A stretch of 44,196 nucleotides of DNA, taken from Chromobacterium piscinae (GTDB taxonomy: Bacteria; Pseudomonadota; Gammaproteobacteria; Burkholderiales; Chromobacteriaceae). Under the pieces are notes generated by a model that ran no database searches, was not told the DNA's origin, and saw nothing but the letters and a program-made list of their open reading frames with translations. The translations under genes were made by a program, and so were the position numbers. Shown piece after piece: positions 24,960 to 33,877 of this stretch; position 1 is the stretch's first letter; each line of letters starts with the position of its first letter. The stretch covers positions 1 to 44,196 of the forward strand of contig NZ_JAJOHV010000084.1 in assembly GCF_021129175.1 (NCBI RefSeq). The letters are read 5' to 3'.

Positions 24960-27824
24960 ATGCAACTGAGACAAGCCCCTGCGCCTGGCGCACGTGTTTT
25001 GATTCGCGATGAAGAGTGGATCGTTCAGAAAGCCGATATGTGCAGCCTGGGAGGCTGGCAGCTTAGCTGCATTGGGGTATCTGAAACAGTCAGGAACCGC
25101 ACTGCTTTGTTTCTTACCGGGCTGGAGCAGGTCACCATTATTGACCCGGCTAAAACCGACCTGGTGTTCGACGCGTCGCCCACCTTTATGGCTTCTCGGC
25201 TATATGTAGAGGCGCGGCTACGTCAGGCTGCCATTCGCAATGATGCTGTAGTGATGGGGCAGCATGCGGTGATGGATACCATGCCTTTCCAGTTGCAGCC
25301 TGCGCAGCAAGTACTGCAGCAGCTGCGCCCGCGTTTGCTGATTGCGGATACGGTAGGTTTGGGTAAAACGCTGGAAGCCGGCATTCTTACTGCAGAGCTG
25401 GCAAGGCGTGGTAAAGCCCGGCGTATCCTGGTGGTCACCACCAAGAGCATGATGCGCCAGTTCCAGCAAGAATTCTGGAGTCGTTTCACCATCCCGCTTA
25501 CTCGGCTGGACTCGGCAGGTATTCAGCGCATCCGTCGCGATATTCCTACCAACCACAATCCCTTCAACTACTACGACCGTACCATCATTTCGGTCGACAC
25601 CCTCAAGCGGGACAGCGAATACCGTCACTATCTGCAAGAAGCGTGGTGGGACCTCATCATTATCGACGAGGCGCATAACGTCTCTTACAAAGGCAACCGC
25701 ACGCAAAGTAACCGTTTGGCCGAGCTCCTTGCCCAACGCTCGGACGCACTGATTCTGCTAACCGCCACACCGCATAACGGTAAAAAAGAGAGCTTTGCCA
25801 GCCTGATGCGCATGCTGGACCCCACCGTATTGCCGGCGGGTGAGCGTGTTGACTACACCCGTGACGATGTGGGCCACCTGTTTGTGCGTCGCTTCAAGAA
25901 AGACGTGCGCGACCAGATGCAGCAAGACTTCCCGGAGCGCGAAGTCTACCGGCTGGAAACCCAGGCCAGCTCGGCGGAAAACGCGGCCTTCGAAGTCCTG
26001 GCCCGTTTGCGTCTGGCCAGCGATGGCGGAACTCAGCGCGAAGGAGCAATGCTGTTCCGAACCACGCTCGAAAAGGCGCTGTTCTCGTCGCCAGCCGCTT
26101 GCTTGCAAACTCTACGCGAGCGCATGCGACGGGTTGAGAAAAAAGACCCCGCGCATGACGATCTGCCGGCGCTGCGCGAGTTGGAGCAATTGGTTGCCGC
26201 CATCACGCCAGAGAAATTCAGCAAGTTCCAGCATCTGATACGGCAACTCAAGCAAGGGGCAAAGTGGTGCTGGACTGGTGCCGACCCCAGCGACCGTTTG
26301 GTGTTGTTTACCGAGCGTATCGAGACGCTAAAATTCCTGCAAACTGAGCTGCCCAAAGCGCTTGGCCTGGCGGCAGATTCAGTCGCCATTCTGCACGGCC
26401 AGCTACCCGATGTAGAAATCCAGCAGACGGTAGAAAACTTCGGCAAAACCCATTCGCCCCTGCGCTTGCTGATTGCGTCCGATGTGGCATCGGAAGGTTT
26501 AAACCTGCACTACCAGTCGCACCGCCTGGTCCACTTCGACATCTCGTGGTCGTTGATGGTGTTCCAGCAGCGTAACGGCAGGGTCGACCGCTACGGCCAG
26601 ACCAAAACGCCGATGATCGGCTACTTGCTTACGTTGCCGGACAACGAACGCATCCGTGGCGACCTGCGCTATCTGGAAATCCTCATCGACAAAGACGAGC
26701 AGGCCGCCCGCAATATTGGCGACCCGTCAGCCTTCATGGGCCTGTACGACGAGGAACTGGAAGTGGCCGAGGTGGCCGCCGCCATCGAGGGCAAGCGCAC
26801 GGCTGATGAATTTACCGCGCTGCTGGCGCAAGACGACGTCGATCCCTTCGAGTTGCTTTGGTCCAGCACCGTTGACGAAGCACCGGCCTCGGCCGTTACC
26901 ACTTTGCCCACGCCTGCCGCGGCCACCAGCGAGCTGCCCACCTTGTTTAGCGACCACTACCGCTACCTGCGCGACGCCCTGTGTTTGCTGGCCAGCCAGG
27001 CGCCCAAGGAGTTCCCGTCGCTGGACTACGACGACGCCCGCCGCACGCTCAGCTTCCAGCCCGGTAGCGACCTGGCGCAGCGATTGGAGCGCGAGCTGGC
27101 AGACGAAATGCGCCCACACGACAACCAGTTCGCCCTCAGTGCCGACAAGGCCATCATCAACCGCGCCATCGCCGAAGCACGAGATACCAATAGTTGGCCG
27201 CAAGTGCAATACCTGTGGCCGCTGCACCCGGTATCGCAATGGCTGGATTACAAGCTGATGTCCCAGTTCCGCCGCATGTCCGCTCCGGTCATGCGTGTGT
27301 CGAAAGGCCTGCAAGCCGGCGAATCGCTGGTACTGGTGCTGGCGCAAGTGCCCAACCGTCGCGGCCAGGCCATGCTGGCCGAGTGGGTGGCGGTGCAGGT
27401 AGACGCGCGTGGCTACGTAGCCGGCGTTTTGCCCTTGCCCGAGGTACTGCAGCGCACCGGGCTGGCCGACGCGCAACTGGCCAACGATGGCCAGGCACCC
27501 GACACCCGCACCCTGCAGCAAGCCTTGCCCCAGGTGATCGCCGCGGCAGAAGCCCATCTGCGTCCCATCAAACAGGCGTTTGATACCGACTGCCAGCAGC
27601 GCCTCGATAGCGAGCTGGCCAAGCTGCGCACCCTGCAAGACAAACACTTGCAGCAGCTGGCGCTGGATTTCAGCAGCGGTATCGAGCAGGTGAATGCCGC
27701 GCGTCGCAAGCAAAAAGAACACGACACCGCCGACCTGTTCCAGAACTACCAGCAATGGACACGCGACACCCTGCAGCTGGATGACCGCGCCCAATTCACC
27801 ATTGTTGCGGCCTTGATGGCCTGA
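24960..27824 (+). CDS. SNF2-family helicase, DISARM DrmD-like
   Basis: The 954-residue SF2 ATPase has both RecA lobes: Walker A DTVGLGKT at 130-137, DEAH at 236-239, motif III LLTATPHNGK at about 260-270, and in lobe 2 LVLFTERIETLKFL (about 447), ASEGLNLH (about 510) and QRNGRVDRYGQ (about 536-546). The N-terminal region (PGARVLIRDEEWIV) and about 350 extra C-terminal residues fit RapA/DrmD-type SNF2 enzymes that translocate on double-stranded DNA. In class 1 DISARM, DrmD stands beside the methyltransferase, as here: the next gene begins 17 bases later. The predicted role is translocation or remodelling on invading DNA. Membership of DrmD proper against another SNF2 branch needs a phylogeny. 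Confidence 0.88.
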   Translation: MQLRQAPAPGARVLIRDEEWIVQKADMCSLGGWQLSCIGVSETVRNRTALFLTGLEQVTIIDPAKTDLVFDASPTFMASRLYVEARLRQAAIRNDAVVMGQHAVMDTMPFQLQPAQQVLQQLRPRLLIADTVGLGKTLEAGILTAELARRGKARRILVVTTKSMMRQFQQEFWSRFTIPLTRLDSAGIQRIRRDIPTNHNPFNYYDRTIISVDTLKRDSEYRHYLQEAWWDLIIIDEAHNVSYKGNRTQSNRLAELLAQRSDALILLTATPHNGKKESFASLMRMLDPTVLPAGERVDYTRDDVGHLFVRRFKKDVRDQMQQDFPEREVYRLETQASSAENAAFEVLARLRLASDGGTQREGAMLFRTTLEKALFSSPAACLQTLRERMRRVEKKDPAHDDLPALRELEQLVAAITPEKFSKFQHLIRQLKQGAKWCWTGADPSDRLVLFTERIETLKFLQTELPKALGLAADSVAILHGQLPDVEIQQTVENFGKTHSPLRLLIASDVASEGLNLHYQSHRLVHFDISWSLMVFQQRNGRVDRYGQTKTPMIGYLLTLPDNERIRGDLRYLEILIDKDEQAARNIGDPSAFMGLYDEELEVAEVAAAIEGKRTADEFTALLAQDDVDPFELLWSSTVDEAPASAVTTLPTPAAATSELPTLFSDHYRYLRDALCLLASQAPKEFPSLDYDDARRTLSFQPGSDLAQRLERELADEMRPHDNQFALSADKAIINRAIAEARDTNSWPQVQYLWPLHPVSQWLDYKLMSQFRRMSAPVMRVSKGLQAGESLVLVLAQVPNRRGQAMLAEWVAVQVDARGYVAGVLPLPEVLQRTGLADAQLANDGQAPDTRTLQQALPQVIAAAEAHLRPIKQAFDTDCQQRLDSELAKLRTLQDKHLQQLALDFSSGIEQVNAARRKQKEHDTADLFQNYQQWTRDTLQLDDRAQFTIVAALMA

Positions 27825-27841
27825 AGTAAGGAAACCGCCAC

Positions 27842-30800
27842 ATGAGTTTTGCCATTCCCGGCCTGGATAACGCCAACGAGTTTTACAGTCAGCACTACCT
27901 GGACGACATCCTGGAGCGCGACCTCAAGCCGCTGTTCGACAAATGGAAAGAGCAGGGCAACAACAGCCCGCTGGCCAAAGTACGCTCCGCTTCGGGTACC
28001 AATAGCTACTTCCGCGCCCGCGACCGCTTTCTGGCAGAAAAAAAACGCAGCGAACGCCAGGCATTGTTCATCGACCTGGTGCAGCCGCTGCTGGAAGCCA
28101 TCGGTTATGGCCTTTCGCCGCAAGACCTGCCGCTGGTAGAAGGCGAACTACCTGTGCTGGCAGTCTACCGCGACGCTCGTCAGCAACCGTTGCTGGTGAT
28201 CGCCGCCGCCGTGGCCGATCCGGCCGACGACGAAGCCGGCCCGCTGCAGCTGTGCCCGAGCCAGCCTGGCAAGCACGGTAGCGAAGACTGGGAAGAAATC
28301 ATCAGCCGCCGGCTGTTTGCCGACGACCACCCGCCGCGCTGGGTGCTGCTGGTACACCACGACGAATGGCTGCTGATCGAACGCAGCAAATGGAGCCGCA
28401 AGGCCCTGCTGCGCTTTAACCTGCCCGAGCTATTCGGCCCGCGCGACGACCGCGCGCTGCGGGCTTTTGCCGCGCTGGCAGGCGCCGCCTCAGTGCTGCC
28501 CGCCGAAGGCGGTGCAGCCCTACTGGACACCCTGGACGACAGCTCGCACAAGCACGCCTTTGAAGTGTCTACCGACCTCAAATACGCCCTGCGCGAGTGT
28601 ATCGAGCTGATCGGCAACGAAGCCATTCGCTACAAGCGCGAAGTGGCCAAAGAAAAGGTGTTCGACCGCAACGATACCGACCTGGCGGAGCAACTTAGCC
28701 GCGAATGCCTGCGCTATATGTACCGCCTGCTGTTCCTGCTCTATATCGAAGCCCGGCCAGAGCTGGGCTACGCCCCCATCAATGCCCCGGCCTATCTCAA
28801 GGGCTATAGCGTAGAGCACCTGCGCGAGCTGGAACGCACACCGCTGACCACGCCCGAGGCGCAAGACGGCTTCTACTTCCACGACAGCCTCAAGCAGCTG
28901 TTCGACCTGATCTGGCAAGGTTACCCGCGCCGCGATGCCCACGCTGGCCAGATCGACCTGCAAGCCGATGCCGTGCTGGAAACCGGCTTTGCCATTGCCC
29001 CGCTGCAAGGCCATTTGTTCGACCCGGCACAGACCAAGCTGCTGGGCAGCGTACGCCTGCGCAACCGCGTACTGCAGCGCGTTATCGAGTTGATGTCGCT
29101 GTCGCGCAGCGGCAAGGGCAATCGCCGTGGCCGTATCAGTTATGCCACGCTCGGCATTAACCAGCTGGGCGCGGTATACGAGGCGCTGCTGTCGTTCCGC
29201 GGCTTTTTTGCCGAAGAAGAACTGTACGAAGTCCGTCCCGACCCCAAAGGCAAGAAAGCTGCTAGCGCTGACGGCGACGAAGACGCCGACGATATCGACG
29301 ACGCCGGCCTGGACGCTCCCAGTGCCGCCGACAAGAAAAAAGACGCCGTGCTAGACCCGCTGGACGCCGCCTACTTTGTACCGGCCAGCCAGATCCACCT
29401 CTACACCGACGCCGAGCGGCTATTTGGCGGCGAGCCGCGCCGCTATCCCAAGGGCACCTTTATCTACCGCCTGGCCGGCCGCGCCCGCGAAAAATCCGCC
29501 AGCTACTACACGCCAGAAGTGCTCACCCAGTGCCTGGTCGAGCACGCGCTGAAAGAAATCCTGCCCGGCAAATCGGCGGACGAGATCCTGCAGCTCACCG
29601 TGTGCGAACCGGCCATGGGCAGCGCCGCGTTCTTGAACGAAGCCGTCAACCAGCTGGCCGAAGCCTATCTGCAAGCCAAGCAGAAAGAGCTGAGGCAGAG
29701 CATTCCGCACGAGCAGTACGCCGAAGAAAAGCAGCGCGTCAAAATGTACATTGCCGACAGCAATGTGTTTGGCGTGGACTTGAACCCGGTGGCGGTAGAG
29801 TTGGCCGAGGTCTCGCTGTGGCTGAACGCCATCTTCAAGGGCAGCCACGTGCCGTGGTTTGGCCTGCAGCTGTACAGCGGCAACTCGTTGGTGGGTGCCC
29901 GTCGCGATGTGTTCAGCACCGCCCAGCTATCGCCGGGCAAGGGCGATGGTGGCCAGCCGGAACGCGACTGGCGCTGCGCGGTGCCGCGCGCACTCAAGCT
30001 GGTTGACACCCCTGCCAGTACTGATATTTTCCACTTCCTGCTGCCGGCCGAAGGCATGGGCATGGTCTGCGACAAGGTGGTGAAGGCGCTGGAGCCAAAA
30101 GCCGTTGATGATTTCAAGCTTTGGCGCAAAACCTTCTGCGCCCCGCTCAGCCGCGACGAAGTAACCCGCGTGCAAACGCTGGCCGCAGCGGTAGAGCAGC
30201 TGTGGCAGCAGCATGCGGCCGAGCTGGCCCGCGTGCGTGCGGGCACCAGCGACCAGCTGCACGTATGGCCAGACCCTGCGGCCAACCATGCGCCCACCAG
30301 CACCGCGCAGAAAGACGCCATCTTCCAGCGCGAAATGCTCAGCGAAGCGCAAAAAAACGCCAGCCCCTACCGCCGCCTGAAGCTGGTAATGGATTTCTGG
30401 TGCGCGCTATGGTTCTGGCCGCTGGACCAGGCTGCCGAGCTGCCCAGCCGCGAGCACTGGTGGTTTGTGCTAGAGACAGTGCTGCTGGGCAGTGCCAGCC
30501 TGGCCAGCCAACCGGCTACCGATCTGTTTGTCGAAACCCTGCCACAGCAAGGGCTGGACTTCACCCCGGAGCGCGACCGCCACGGCCACGTCGACCTGGC
30601 CGCGCTGATGGCGGCGCTGCCGCAGCTGCAAGTGGCCAACATGGTGGCACAACAACAGCGTTTCATGCACTGGGAGCTGGAGTTTGCCGACCTGTTCAAG
30701 GCGCGCGGCGGTTTTGATGTCATCCTGGGTAACCCGCCGTGGATCAAGGTAGAGTGGAGCGAGCAGTCGCTGCTGTCCGACTTCGACCCGCGTTTTGCCA

Positions 30801-32743
30801 TCCGCAAGCTGTCGGCCAAGCAGACTGCCGACCAGCGCGACGCCGTATTTGCCGCACAGTTGGCCGCACGCGCTGATTATCTGGCTGAGTGCGTGGCGTG
30901 CGAAGGCATGGGGCAGTTCTTGAATGCATGGCAGAACTATCCATTGCTGAAAGGCCAGCAAAGCAATCTGTACAAATGCTTCCTGCCGCTGGTGTGGCGT
31001 GTGGGGGCGGGGGTACAGGCTTTGCTGCACCCTGAGGGCGTGTATGACGATCCGAAAGGGGGGGGCTTGCGTGCAGAGCTATACCCTAGGCTTGCTGCTC
31101 ATTATCAATTTGCCAATGAGCGTTTGTTGTTTGCTGAAGTGGATAATCATACACGTTACAGTATTAACGTTTATGGCCAACGCAAGGCTCAGCCAAAGTT
31201 CATCACCGCGGCTAGTTTACTTGATCCCATCACCCTTAAGAGGAGCCTTGAGCACGCTGGTGGTGGGCAAGTGCCTAGCATGAAAACAGATCAAGGAAAA
31301 TGGGAACTCGCTGGTCATGCTAGCCGGTTGATCGAGGTTGATGCCGCCATGCTTGCCACCTTTGCACAGCTCTACGACGAACCGGGCGCCCCCTGGGTTC
31401 AGGCGCGTTTGCCGGCAGTGCATAGCCGCGAATTGGTGTCGGTGCTAGAAAAGTTTGCCAAGGTGCCGCGTCGCTTGGGGGACTTGCAGGGTGATTACTA
31501 CACGACTGTTTGTTTTGATGAAACCTACGCACAAAGAGATGGGACTATCCGCCGCGGTACCGGCTTTGTCGATAGCCCCGCCGACTTTGTGTTGTCCGGG
31601 CCGCATTTCTATGTTGGCAACCCGCTGAATAAAACCCCTCGCGCTGTTTGTGACACGAACAAAGCCTACGACCAGCTCGACCTCGAAGCCTTGCCCAACG
31701 ACTATCTGCCGCGTAGCAACTACCAGCGTGAATGCGCTACCGACGTCTACCTGGCACGCACCCCGCGAGTGAGCTGGGTAGAGGCGGGGGAGAAAGAGGC
31801 CAAACCGGTGACGGCGTATTACCGTACTATTTCTCGTCGTGGCCTGAGCATTTCAGGGGAGCGCACTTTGCTATCGGCCATTGCGCCAAAAGGTGTTTGC
31901 CACATCGACGGTGTTTTCTCAGTAGCGAGCAAAGATCAAACAGTTATTCCCCAGCTTGCCGGCTTATGGGCTTCTGTACCCTTCGATTTTTTTATCAAGA
32001 GCTCAGGTAAAGGTGACTTCCGTAATTCATTAGCCGAAACAATGGTGATGCCAGAAATGGCTGGTCTGGCTAGTGCACTTCTTGTTAGGACGCTTTCGCT
32101 TAATGCACTGACTAGTAGTTACGGGGAGCTATGGGAGGCAAGTTGGGATGACGCATTCTGCGATGACCAATGGTCCAATCCCGACCCGCGCTTGCCGCAA
32201 GACTTCTTCACCAAGCTGACGCCTGAGTGGCAGCGTAGTTGTGCGCTACGCAGCGACTACGCCCGCCGCCAGGCGCTGGTGGAAATCGACGTGTTGGCCG
32301 CACAGGCGCTGGGGCTAACGCTTGACGAGCTGCTCACCATCTACCGCGTGCAGTTCCCGGTGATGCGCCAGTACGAGCGCGACACCTGGTACGACGCCCG
32401 TGGCCGTATTGTCTTTACCGCCAGCAAGGGCCTGGTGGGTGTAGGCCTGCCGCGAAAGTCCGGCAAGAAAGACGCCGCCTGCAAGCTGATCTTTTCTGAC
32501 ACCGGCAGCGATATCCGTCGCTTGGGCTGGGAAGACATCATGCCCAAGCGCGCCGACGACGGCACGCTGCAGCCGAAAGTGCCGGACGGCACTGTCATCC
32601 AACGCCCGACTATCGACGACACCCAGCCCAGCGGCCCGGTAGAACGCACCATCCAGTACGTCGCCCCCTTCACCCTGGCCGACCGCGAAGCCGACTACCG
32701 CGTGGCGTGGGCGCACTTTGCCAAGGAGCAAGACAATGGGTAA
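27842..32743 (+). CDS. Large N6-adenine DNA methyltransferase (Eco57I/PglX/DrmMI-like)
   Basis: The 1633-residue protein has the SAM-binding motif CEPAMGSAAFLNEAV at about residues 587-601, motif II FGVDLNPVAVELAEVSLWLN at about 645, and catalytic motif IV NPPW at about 964-967 (DVILGNPPWIKVEW). These define a gamma-class adenine methylase of the Eco57I type. About 550 residues precede the catalytic core; I see no clear PD-(D/E)xK nuclease motif there. The region from about residue 1050 to 1440 probably contains the target-recognition domain and has clearly lower G+C than both sides. In DISARM and BREX such enzymes mark host DNA as self. Its stop overlaps the kinase start by 8 bases. At 1633 residues it is longer than most PglX/DrmMI proteins. 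Confidence 0.9.
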   Translation: MSFAIPGLDNANEFYSQHYLDDILERDLKPLFDKWKEQGNNSPLAKVRSASGTNSYFRARDRFLAEKKRSERQALFIDLVQPLLEAIGYGLSPQDLPLVEGELPVLAVYRDARQQPLLVIAAAVADPADDEAGPLQLCPSQPGKHGSEDWEEIISRRLFADDHPPRWVLLVHHDEWLLIERSKWSRKALLRFNLPELFGPRDDRALRAFAALAGAASVLPAEGGAALLDTLDDSSHKHAFEVSTDLKYALRECIELIGNEAIRYKREVAKEKVFDRNDTDLAEQLSRECLRYMYRLLFLLYIEARPELGYAPINAPAYLKGYSVEHLRELERTPLTTPEAQDGFYFHDSLKQLFDLIWQGYPRRDAHAGQIDLQADAVLETGFAIAPLQGHLFDPAQTKLLGSVRLRNRVLQRVIELMSLSRSGKGNRRGRISYATLGINQLGAVYEALLSFRGFFAEEELYEVRPDPKGKKAASADGDEDADDIDDAGLDAPSAADKKKDAVLDPLDAAYFVPASQIHLYTDAERLFGGEPRRYPKGTFIYRLAGRAREKSASYYTPEVLTQCLVEHALKEILPGKSADEILQLTVCEPAMGSAAFLNEAVNQLAEAYLQAKQKELRQSIPHEQYAEEKQRVKMYIADSNVFGVDLNPVAVELAEVSLWLNAIFKGSHVPWFGLQLYSGNSLVGARRDVFSTAQLSPGKGDGGQPERDWRCAVPRALKLVDTPASTDIFHFLLPAEGMGMVCDKVVKALEPKAVDDFKLWRKTFCAPLSRDEVTRVQTLAAAVEQLWQQHAAELARVRAGTSDQLHVWPDPAANHAPTSTAQKDAIFQREMLSEAQKNASPYRRLKLVMDFWCALWFWPLDQAAELPSREHWWFVLETVLLGSASLASQPATDLFVETLPQQGLDFTPERDRHGHVDLAALMAALPQLQVANMVAQQQRFMHWELEFADLFKARGGFDVILGNPPWIKVEWSEQSLLSDFDPRFAIRKLSAKQTADQRDAVFAAQLAARADYLAECVACEGMGQFLNAWQNYPLLKGQQSNLYKCFLPLVWRVGAGVQALLHPEGVYDDPKGGGLRAELYPRLAAHYQFANERLLFAEVDNHTRYSINVYGQRKAQPKFITAASLLDPITLKRSLEHAGGGQVPSMKTDQGKWELAGHASRLIEVDAAMLATFAQLYDEPGAPWVQARLPAVHSRELVSVLEKFAKVPRRLGDLQGDYYTTVCFDETYAQRDGTIRRGTGFVDSPADFVLSGPHFYVGNPLNKTPRAVCDTNKAYDQLDLEALPNDYLPRSNYQRECATDVYLARTPRVSWVEAGEKEAKPVTAYYRTISRRGLSISGERTLLSAIAPKGVCHIDGVFSVASKDQTVIPQLAGLWASVPFDFFIKSSGKGDFRNSLAETMVMPEMAGLASALLVRTLSLNALTSSYGELWEASWDDAFCDDQWSNPDPRLPQDFFTKLTPEWQRSCALRSDYARRQALVEIDVLAAQALGLTLDELLTIYRVQFPVMRQYERDTWYDARGRIVFTASKGLVGVGLPRKSGKKDAACKLIFSDTGSDIRRLGWEDIMPKRADDGTLQPKVPDGTVIQRPTIDDTQPSGPVERTIQYVAPFTLADREADYRVAWAHFAKEQDNG

Positions 32744-33839
32744 TGCAGCAAGAAAGCTGGATGTGATCGAGATACACAATCTTTTTCCGCAAATTAACCT
32801 GCGTTTTGATCTGGAAGAGCAAATCGGTGAGCCCAGTGGTTTTGGCGCTGTATGGCTGGCTTACGACCGCTGGCTGGACCGTGAAGTAGCGTTGAAAATT
32901 AGTCAGACCGACCTAAGCTCCGAGATACTGTTGTGCCGTGACATTGAAGGGCAGACTGTTCGCATTTATGACTATTTTCGCGGTGAGAACGGCTGGCATG
33001 CGTACTCCATGGAGCTACTTCACTCATCGTGGCGCACGCTGTCCAGCTGGATAGAGACTCACCGTTATCGTGAACACGATCTGCAGCATTACTTTGACTG
33101 TCTTGAGGTGATGTACGACGCACTGCGCGGACTGGCAGCGATTCACGGCCGCCCCTATAGCCGTGAAGGGCGGTATGTGCATGCCGACATCAAACCAGCC
33201 AACCTGTTTTTTCTGTGTCAGCCCAAAAAACGCCCGAATACGGTTTTCCGTATGCCTGCGCACCAAGACATGGTGAAAATCATCGATATGGGCATCAGTA
33301 CGCAGCGCGGTGGGTATAACAACGCCGGCACACCCGCCTATGACTACCCGTACAAGCAGGATTGCCGGCCCGGCCATGATTTGTATTCACTCGGGCTGAC
33401 CTTTCTGGAAATGCTGAGCGGCACCTTGCCAACTCACCACACGATGGAGCACAAGACGCGCATCACGACATTTGTAACTGCTGCGAGCTCCGGTAGTGCG
33501 TTTATCGACAACTTGGCGATTGAACTGGCGCGCCAATGTGCCCGGGCGGCAACACAGCTGGCTATCACGGCACGCAGCCTGCTGGCCTGGCTGGATGAGA
33601 AGCTATTTGAGCTCAATGAGGCCAATTTGCTGCTGCTGCGCAGTATTCATCACCATCTGCTCGGGGCAATGAAGAAAGATGAGTTGGCCAGCGCTGCTTT
33701 CCCCTATATGGCAGCTTATTTCGGTTGGAAGAACCAGACAGTTGGCCGCATCGAGTTTCTGAAAGTAATGATTGCCGATATGTACGCGCAAGGCCTGCTG
33801 GTTCGTGACGGTAGTAGTTATCGTTACTTCGTCCGCTGA
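32736..33839 (+). CDS. Compact Ser/Thr protein kinase of the defence operon
   Basis: The 367-residue cytoplasmic kinase has every catalytic element: glycine loop GEPSGFGAV at 31-39, Lys54 in VALK, probable helix-C Glu63, catalytic Asp151 in HADIKPANLFF (HAD replaces HRD), metal-binding Asp184 in DMG (DMG replaces DFG), GTPAYDYPY and Asp215. The N-lobe is short between Lys54 and the hinge. After the kinase fold (ends about 290) the last 70 residues (LLLLRSIHHHLLGAMKKDEL, then IADMYAQGLLVRDGSSYRYFV) look like a winged helix. There is no membrane segment or sensor domain. ATG 32736 overlaps the methylase stop, and the fusion gene follows 38 bases later, so it belongs to the operon. Kinases occur in BREX type 2 (PglW) but not in standard DISARM. 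Confidence 0.88.
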   Translation: MGNAARKLDVIEIHNLFPQINLRFDLEEQIGEPSGFGAVWLAYDRWLDREVALKISQTDLSSEILLCRDIEGQTVRIYDYFRGENGWHAYSMELLHSSWRTLSSWIETHRYREHDLQHYFDCLEVMYDALRGLAAIHGRPYSREGRYVHADIKPANLFFLCQPKKRPNTVFRMPAHQDMVKIIDMGISTQRGGYNNAGTPAYDYPYKQDCRPGHDLYSLGLTFLEMLSGTLPTHHTMEHKTRITTFVTAASSGSAFIDNLAIELARQCARAATQLAITARSLLAWLDEKLFELNEANLLLLRSIHHHLLGAMKKDELASAAFPYMAAYFGWKNQTVGRIEFLKVMIADMYAQGLLVRDGSSYRYFVR

Positions 33840-33877
33840 GTCTGCTATCTGTCGATTTCAAAGAACAGGTTTGTGAC

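Noticed and set aside
24787-24969. A 60-codon frame starting directly after the WYL stop codon
   Set aside because: The position looks coupled, but there is no good ribosome site of its own, no family pattern and an odd Gln/Ser/His-rich composition. It is mentioned only in the leader finding.
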